Assembly: GCF_000611645.1 (NCBI RefSeq)
Contig: NW_014012878.1
Span: 8,834-21,724 of the forward strand
Length of the DNA: 12,891 bases
Direction of reading: 5' to 3'
Source of the DNA: Monoraphidium neglectum
Lineage: Eukaryota; Chlorophyta; Chlorophyceae; Sphaeropleales; Selenastraceae
This document shows, piece after piece, positions 7,804 to 12,891 of this stretch. The stretch's first letter is position 1. Each line of letters begins with the position of its first letter. Both the position numbers and the translations under genes were made by a program. The notes beneath the pieces were generated by a model that had not been told where the DNA came from, did not search any database, and saw nothing but the letters and a program-made list of their open reading frames with translations.

Positions 7804-10800
7804 TAAGGAACGCCCAAGCATCAGCAGGCGCGCAGCAGCAGGCAAGTTGGTTTGCTGGTGCCTGCCTGCAGCGAGGCCGAGCTCTGTGGTGTGTGTACAG
7901 GGCCGCCCTCACGACGTGTCCTCCCTTACACCTTTCTTCACCTCGCATCCATCAGGTTCCTCCCTCCTCGTCGTGCTGGCAGCCTGCCTGGCCGGAGGTG
8001 CAGGCCCTCCTGTGCCGAGGCCCGGCCTCCCCAGTGATCAGGGGGAGCAACTTTGCTACTGCGGTGTGCCAAGCGCTGCTCCACGGCGACAGCAAAGTCG
8101 AACCAAGCGCGTTCGCCCACCTCGAGCTTGGAGCCGATCTGCAGCACGAGCTCCTCGTAGCCTGGGCTCTCTCGGACGCGCCTGACGACGTCTGGAGGGC
8201 CGCAGGTTGGTGCATGCCGCCATGGGCTGCCAGGAAGGGCGAGTGTGCTCGCTGTGCGTCGACCAGATCAGCACAGCCTGCATGCGACGCGTTGAGCATG
8301 TTCTGCCCATATGTTGTGATGAGATCAGTGGTGCTTATTCAACCTGCACACTGGTCCAACCCAGTGCCCTTGTGCATGCAACAGCCAGCCCATGCGCCAC
8401 CTCTGTGTGCGGTGCAGGATGCGTCAGCGATTGTGCTTTTATTCCTCTGTGCCGCCCCCTGTCCTGCTGCCTTGCTCTCCCGCTGGTCTGCTGTCCCTGA
8501 GCGCGAAACCTTACCCCGACTGCACTCCTTTGAAACCAACAACTGCTCAGGCCACCAGCGCCTCAAGGAGGTCCTTTCCGCGGCCCTTGGCTCGGGGGCG
8601 AAGCTGCCTGCAGAAGTTCTGCAGCTGCTGCTCGCTCCCGCCAGGCAGGCCTTTGCATTTGCCAGCCATCAGAATGCGCAAGCGGCCCTGCAAGTTTTTT
8701 CCGAAGCAAGCAGCAGTGGCAGTGGTGAGGCAGAAGCGGCAGAAGACTGTGCAGGCGGCGGCGGTGGCGGCAGCAGGCAGCAGCTTGAGCAGCGGCTGCA
8801 CGCGCTGCTAAGCAAAAGCGTCGCAGCGGCGGTCGACGTGCTCCCTGTGCAGCAGCTTGCAGCCATGGCGTCCGACCCGGGTGGCGGCAGTGCGCACTGG
8901 CTGGCGCGCGCAATGCAGGAGCTTGGCTATCCCTGCACGGCGAGCGAAGCCGCGTTCAAGGGGCTGCTTAAGCAGTTTCCTGGGCGCATCGACGAGGCCA
9001 CTGTGGCCGAGGCGCTCGGCCTGATGGCGCGCACCGTGCGCGGCCTTGAGCCCGATGGCCTCGGCCTGTCAGCGACGCTCGCTGCAGTGCTGTCAGATGG
9101 CCCGCCAGCGGCGCCCCTGGGCGAGGCCGGCAGTGCCACATGGAATGTGGCGGTGGTCGTGGATGTCACCAAGGCGCGATCTCCCGGCCTTGCGTGGCGG
9201 CGCGTCGCAGAGGGCCTGGACCACGATGGCTTCTTAGTGCCCGAGCCTGCTGGGCTGGGCATTCTCACCACAGCCTTCCGTCGCGCGACGGGCGAGAGCC
9301 TTCCCATCTCAGCTCTCGTCGGGCGCCTGTGGTCAAACGCAGCTGGTCAGCTGTCACTTCTGGCGGCGGCCACAGTGGCGCCGCCAGATGCCGTGCCGTG
9401 GGATGCGAGCCCGCGGCGTGTCGCGCCTCTGGAGGGACTGGTCAGCGGCGCGTCGGCGGCGGGCACGGCCAACGGTTGCTGGCTGAGCGTGGACCTGCTG
9501 GCTGTGCTCTGTCAGCTGGCAGACGCGGGGCAGGCGGGCCCAGTCCGCAGCCTCCTCGAGGCTGGCCCAGGCAAGGCCTGCCGCGAGGTGTTGCTCTGCA
9601 GCCTGGGCGCGCTCCGGGCAGCGGGCGACACAGACTGGGGCGCGCTCGAGCGCTTGCTATGGAGCAGCCTGCTTCCGCCGTTCCTCACAGGCCATGCGAA
9701 CAGCGGGCTTGTCCTTCGGCGGCTGTGGGACAGCAACCCGGCTGCGCTCCTCAAGGGCATGGGCTTGTGGGCTGGTGGCGACATCGGGCGCGTTGCGCGG
9801 CTGGTTGACCTGTTGGCGCAGCTGGGCGTTCTGCATGCAGCGCTTGAGGTGGCTCCCCTCGAGCTGTCTCTCGATTTGGCAGACGCTGCTGCGCGGCGTG
9901 AGCTGCTGGGGGCGACGCTGGACGGCTGGCTGGCGGAGCGGCTTGCGCGGCAGGGCGGAGGCTTGGTGCGGCCAGTTGCCCGCTACCTCGAGGCGCGCAT
10001 GGCCGCGGCTCCCACGCCGCCGCCGCAGCTGCCTCTCGACCAGGGTCGAGCCCCTCCGCCTCAACTGGCGTGTGAGACGGCGGCGTGCCTGCTGCGAGGC
10101 CTGCATGCTCACGTCGCATGCGGCGGTGGTGCAGATCTTGCGTCAGAGGTGTCGCGTGCACAGGCTCATGCAGTGGTGGCCTACCCTGGGGCTGAGGCGC
10201 TACTGGCCGCGGCTGCAGCGGTGCCAGCGGCTGGCAGCAGCGGCGGGCCGTTTTCTTCTGATGTGGAAGAGGAGGCCAACATGCACTTTCATTCGGTGAG
10301 TTGGCAAGGGATTCAGGAGGAGAGGCCTGCGGGGATGCATGGCCCCAAGGCCTCTGCTTGTCAACGCTGTGACGCTCTTGCTTGACTGCAGCTACTTGCA
10401 TGAAGTACGTGCGAGGAGTTGCATTGACTGTAAAAAGATTTGTAAGCGGGTGAAATTTGCATGCCAGCTTGGCACACCGCGTAGTGGGCTTTTGGGTCAG
10501 CTGGTGGCTGGGGCTTTGCAAGGCTTGCTTCCCCGCTTCCTGCACGCGTGATTCTTCCGCTATCAAGACCCTGTTTGACTGCCCTGTGCCCCCGCACAGA
10601 TCTACAGTGAGAATCGTCCTGTGGAGGAGGTCGTGGAGCAGATGCGGCGCTTCAAGGTCAGCGGCAACGCACGCCAGGTCGAGGTGTTCCGTTGCATGGT
10701 CCACAACCTGCTGGACGAGTTCAGGTTCTTCCCCAACTACCCTGACAAGGAGCTCTCCGTCACAGCAGCCCTCTTTGGCCGCCTCGTTGCTGCCAACCTC

Positions 10801-11183
10801 TTCTCGGGCATGGCGCTCGGCGTCGCGCTTCAGTGCCTGCTGACGGCGGTCAGCGAGCCCACCGACTCCAAGCTCTTCCGCTTTGGCCTTGGCGCGCTAG
10901 TGCAGTTCCGTGGCGACCTGACGCGGTGGCCCGCGTTCTGTGCGGGCGCAGCTCCCCACGCGGCGCGCATCCGCTCCGTTGACTCGGCGGTGGCCGACGC
11001 CCTGGAGCGCGCGCTGCAGCAGCAGCGGGCAGCGGCAGCGGCGACTGGTGGTAGCGGCGGTAGTGGTGGGGAGGGTGACGGCAAGCAGCGGGGCGGCAGC
11101 GGCATGGCTGACATGAGCTCTGCCAACGGCGGCGCCGGCGGTGCAGGCGGAGGCGATGGCGGCGTGGAGCAGCAGCAACAGCC

Positions 11184-11238
<55 letters not shown>

Positions 11239-12891
11239 CAACACCACCAGCAGCACCCGCTTCCACCGCCGCCGCAGCAGCAGCGGCAGGCGAGCAGCTC
11301 TGGCCCAGGCACGGGCCAGGGCAGCAGCGGAAACAAGGCGGCTGGTGGCAGGAAGGGCGGCGATGGTGGCGACGGCGGCGGCGGCGGCGGCGGCCCGGGC
11401 ACTATGACCATTACCGACTCTGTGGGCGGCAGCGGCACGGGGGAGGCGCTGAACAAACTTCTTCAGAGCAACGTAGCGCAGGCGGCGGCCCTGTCGACGC
11501 TGAATGAGAAGCCGCCGGTGGTCAGCCTCAGCACGACCATCAACAATGAGACGCTGGAGAGCGCGGAGCGCAACCTGCGCGATTTCAAGGCGCCCCCCGA
11601 CACCGCGATGGACAAGGTGTCTTTCATCATGAACAACCTCTCCAAGAACAACCTCGCCGCCAAGTCCAAGGACCTCGCCGCCCTCGTCATCGTGCCTGGG
11701 TACGTCGAGTGGTTCGCCAACTACCTCACGGTCAAGCGCGCCGCTCAGGTGTGTGCTTGAGAGTGTGTGAGTGTGTCTCAGGGGTTCAGTGCGTCCGTTG
11801 GCTGTGCACAGCCTGGGTTGAGGGCTTCGACCTGGGTTTGACGTGTCCTGTCTGGTCTGCGTCCGAAGCTGGGGCTTGCTGGATGTGAACTGGGATGGGG
11901 ATTTGTGGACTGCAGAGCCCTGTCGTGCCTGGCTGTTGTCCCATCGTGGAGCTGCTGGGTCTTGAGGTGCACATGGCAGGCTTTCGACAGCCGGATGCAA
12001 GGCGCCTCTGCCCACGGCTGCTGCCTGCTCCCCTGCCCCTGCGGTGCCTCTTCACCTCCTAATGGCAGGCACCCCACAAGCACTCTCCCAGCACCCCGTC
12101 TCCCGCAGCCCTTCCCAACTCCCTCAACCTGCTGACGCATGCAACCCCCTGACTCCCCCCCATCCCCCCCTCCAGGAGCCCAACCACCACCTGCTCTACA
12201 TGGAGCTGCTTGAGACCATGGGCGACAAGGCGCTGGTCAAGTCCGTCCTGCGCACCACCTACTACTACGCCAGCGCGCTGCTTGAGAGCGACCGCGCCAT
12301 CACACAGACCAACGAGCGGACCCTGATCAAGCAGCTGGGCACCTGGCTGGGCCTGCAGACGTTTGCGCGCAACAAGCCGGTGCTGGTGGTGGACATGGAC
12401 CTCAAGGCCATGATCCGCGACGCATACCAGCGCGGCCGCATGATCGCCGTGCTGCCGTTTGTGCAGAAGGTGCTGGAGGGCTGCAAGGGCAGCAAGGTCT
12501 TCAAGGCCACCAACCCCATGGTGCACGGCATCCTGGCGCTGCTAGCCGAGGTTCACGGGATGGAGCGTCTCAAGCTCAACATCTCCTTCGTCATCGAGAT
12601 GACCTTCAAGACCTTTGACGTGCGCCTCGAGGACGTGCTGCCCTCGCGCGCGCTGCGCGACCTGCCGCGCCAGGCCATGCACAACCCCGACTTCAGCGCG
12701 CTGCCGGATGCCGGCAAGCTCGCCACCAGCACGGGCGCGCCGCTTGTTGCGCCGGGCGGGCCGCCGCCGTCGCTGGTGCCGCCGGCGGGGATGGCAGGCA
12801 TGCCCCCAGGGACGTCGCAGCAGCCGCAGCAGGCGGGGGCGCCAGGCGCACGCGACGCGTCGCCGGCCAAGGCCGGCGCCCCTGCCCCGCC
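7782..12891 (+). CDS. NOT1: NOT1 (CNOT1), scaffold of the CCR4-NOT complex, 3' end outside window
   Basis: Exons 7782-8205, 8551-10295, 10600-11748 and 12176-12891 (open at the edge) give about 1344 residues. NOT1 is the large cytoplasmic scaffold that brings the CAF1/CCR4 deadenylases and the NOT module to mRNAs. Visible regions: N-terminal HEAT repeats (FATAVCQALLHGD; LVAWALSDAPDDVWRAAG; LARAMQELGYPC near 260; TWNVAVVVDV near 340; EGLDHDGF); a TTP-binding-type domain near 715-860 (EEANMHFHS|IYSENRPVEE, FRFFPNYPDKELSVTAALFG); a Gly/Gln-rich insert near 880-1010; and the CAF1-binding MIF4G domain near 1040-1280 (MDKVSFIMNNLSKNN, VKRAAQ|EPNHHLLYMELL, LGTWLGLQTFARNKPVL, VLPFVQKVLE). The order matches plant and human NOT1. 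The C-terminal NOT1 domain is outside. The exact start is less secure: ATG 7782 (A at -3) gives HLLQAVIRNAQ, similar to plant LLQSLNEAN. No other CCR4-NOT gene is nearby. Confidence 0.93.
7842..7982 (+). other. Possible GC-AG intron in NOT1 exon 1
   Basis: CAG|GCAAGT at 7842 is the textbook GC donor. Acceptors at CATCCATCAG (7955) or GTGCTGGCAG (7982, after a C/T-rich tract) would give introns of 114 or 141 nt, both multiples of three and stop-free. The residues in between (Trp/Cys/Pro-rich) are not family-like, but reading through is also possible. Confidence 0.35.
8206..8550 (+). other. Intron in NOT1 (345 nt, stop-free, 3n)
   Basis: Donor GCAG|GTTGGT, acceptor AACTGCTCAG. The 345 nt have no in-frame stop. 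Removing them joins APDDVWRAAG to HQRLKEVLSAALG, as expected for the NOT1 HEAT region. The intervening translation is Cys/Pro-rich and unlike NOT1. Phase 1 on both sides. Confidence 0.8.
10296..10599 (+). other. Intron in NOT1 (304 nt, phase 0)
   Basis: TCG|GTGAGT donor and CCCCGCACAG acceptor. It joins EEANMHFHS to IYSENRPVEE, matching the human EANSYFQRIY segment at the start of the TTP-binding domain. Confidence 0.93.
11041..11400 (+). repeat. Gly/Gln/Ser low-complexity insert of NOT1, with GGC repeats
   Basis: About 120 residues of Gly-rich (GGSGGSGGEGDG, GGAGGAGGGDGG), Gln-rich and again Gly-rich sequence ending in a GGC run near 11371-11395. It lies between the TTP-binding-type and CAF1-binding domains, where NOT1 orthologues carry a variable, disordered linker. 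Confidence 0.9.
11170..11241 (+). repeat. CAG-type polyglutamine tract in NOT1 (Q4-P-Q19)
   Basis: Four Gln codons, one Pro, then nineteen Gln codons (11185-11241), mostly CAG with CAA near the 3' end, followed by His/Gln codons. Residues about 914-937. Confidence 0.95.
11749..12175 (+). other. Intron in NOT1 (427 nt, phase 0)
   Basis: CAG|GTGTGT donor in a TG-rich stretch. The acceptor TCCAG follows a long C-rich tract (12145-12173). It joins TVKRAAQ to EPNHHLLYMELL, matching VKRVSIEPNFHSLY in human CNOT1. Confidence 0.94.

Noticed and set aside
9751..10704. 317-residue minus-strand open frame
   Set aside because: Antisense to NOT1 exons, crossing an intron. Its composition reflects GC-rich third positions of the true strand.
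163..11241. CAG/CTG runs as a CRISPR-like or mobile repeat
   Set aside because: They are simple in-frame trinucleotide repeats without spacers, target-site duplications or transposase genes.
11749..11782. TG-rich stretch after the NOT1 donor as a microsatellite
   Set aside because: It is short and interrupted. It is better read as the 5' part of the intron, with an ordinary GTGTGT donor.
10897..12015. 372-residue minus-strand open frame with a poly-Leu run
   Set aside because: Poly-Leu is the mirror of the NOT1 CAG tract. The frame crosses a well-supported intron and has no family signature. The poly-Leu is not a membrane segment.

Overview
The window reads as nuclear DNA of a GC-rich green alga, most likely a chlorophyte. 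The evidence is short GT-AG introns, strongly G/C-biased third codon positions, Ala/Gly/Gln-rich low-complexity inserts, and a TGTAA motif where a green-algal 3' end would be expected. The lineage is an inference. I see no prokaryotic operon, mobile element, CRISPR array, rRNA or tRNA.

Three protein-coding genes are supported. (1) Minus strand, 4565 down to the left edge: seven exons of a protein of the DDB1/SF3B3/CPSF1/MMS1 superfamily. The start is present. The 3' end (most of the CPSF_A domain) lies outside the window. (2) Minus strand, 7565 to 5246: a complete three-exon WD40-repeat protein with an Ala/Pro/Gln-rich N-terminal half. I cannot place it in a named family. (3) Plus strand, 7782 to the right edge: the 5' part of NOT1 (CNOT1), the scaffold of the CCR4-NOT deadenylase complex. 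It runs through the N-terminal HEAT region, the TTP-binding-type domain and the CAF1-binding MIF4G domain before leaving the window.

Genes 2 and 3 are divergent across about 216 bp that contain a TATAAAA box. Genes 1 and 2 are tandem, separated by about 680 bp that hold the likely 3' end of gene 2, a strong inverted repeat and one hydrophobic small ORF. The three genes are not an obvious pathway, although NOT1 and some CPSF_A-family members both act in mRNA metabolism.

The main observations are as follows. Each of the three genes carries its own CAG-encoded polyglutamine tract. Two introns are multiples of three and stop-free, so a naive ORF scan reads through them. There is a possible GC-AG intron near the NOT1 start. 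Two chained upstream ORFs overlap the NOT1 start codon. I found no clearly new biological system. All homology statements come from recognising family motifs by eye; no search was run.
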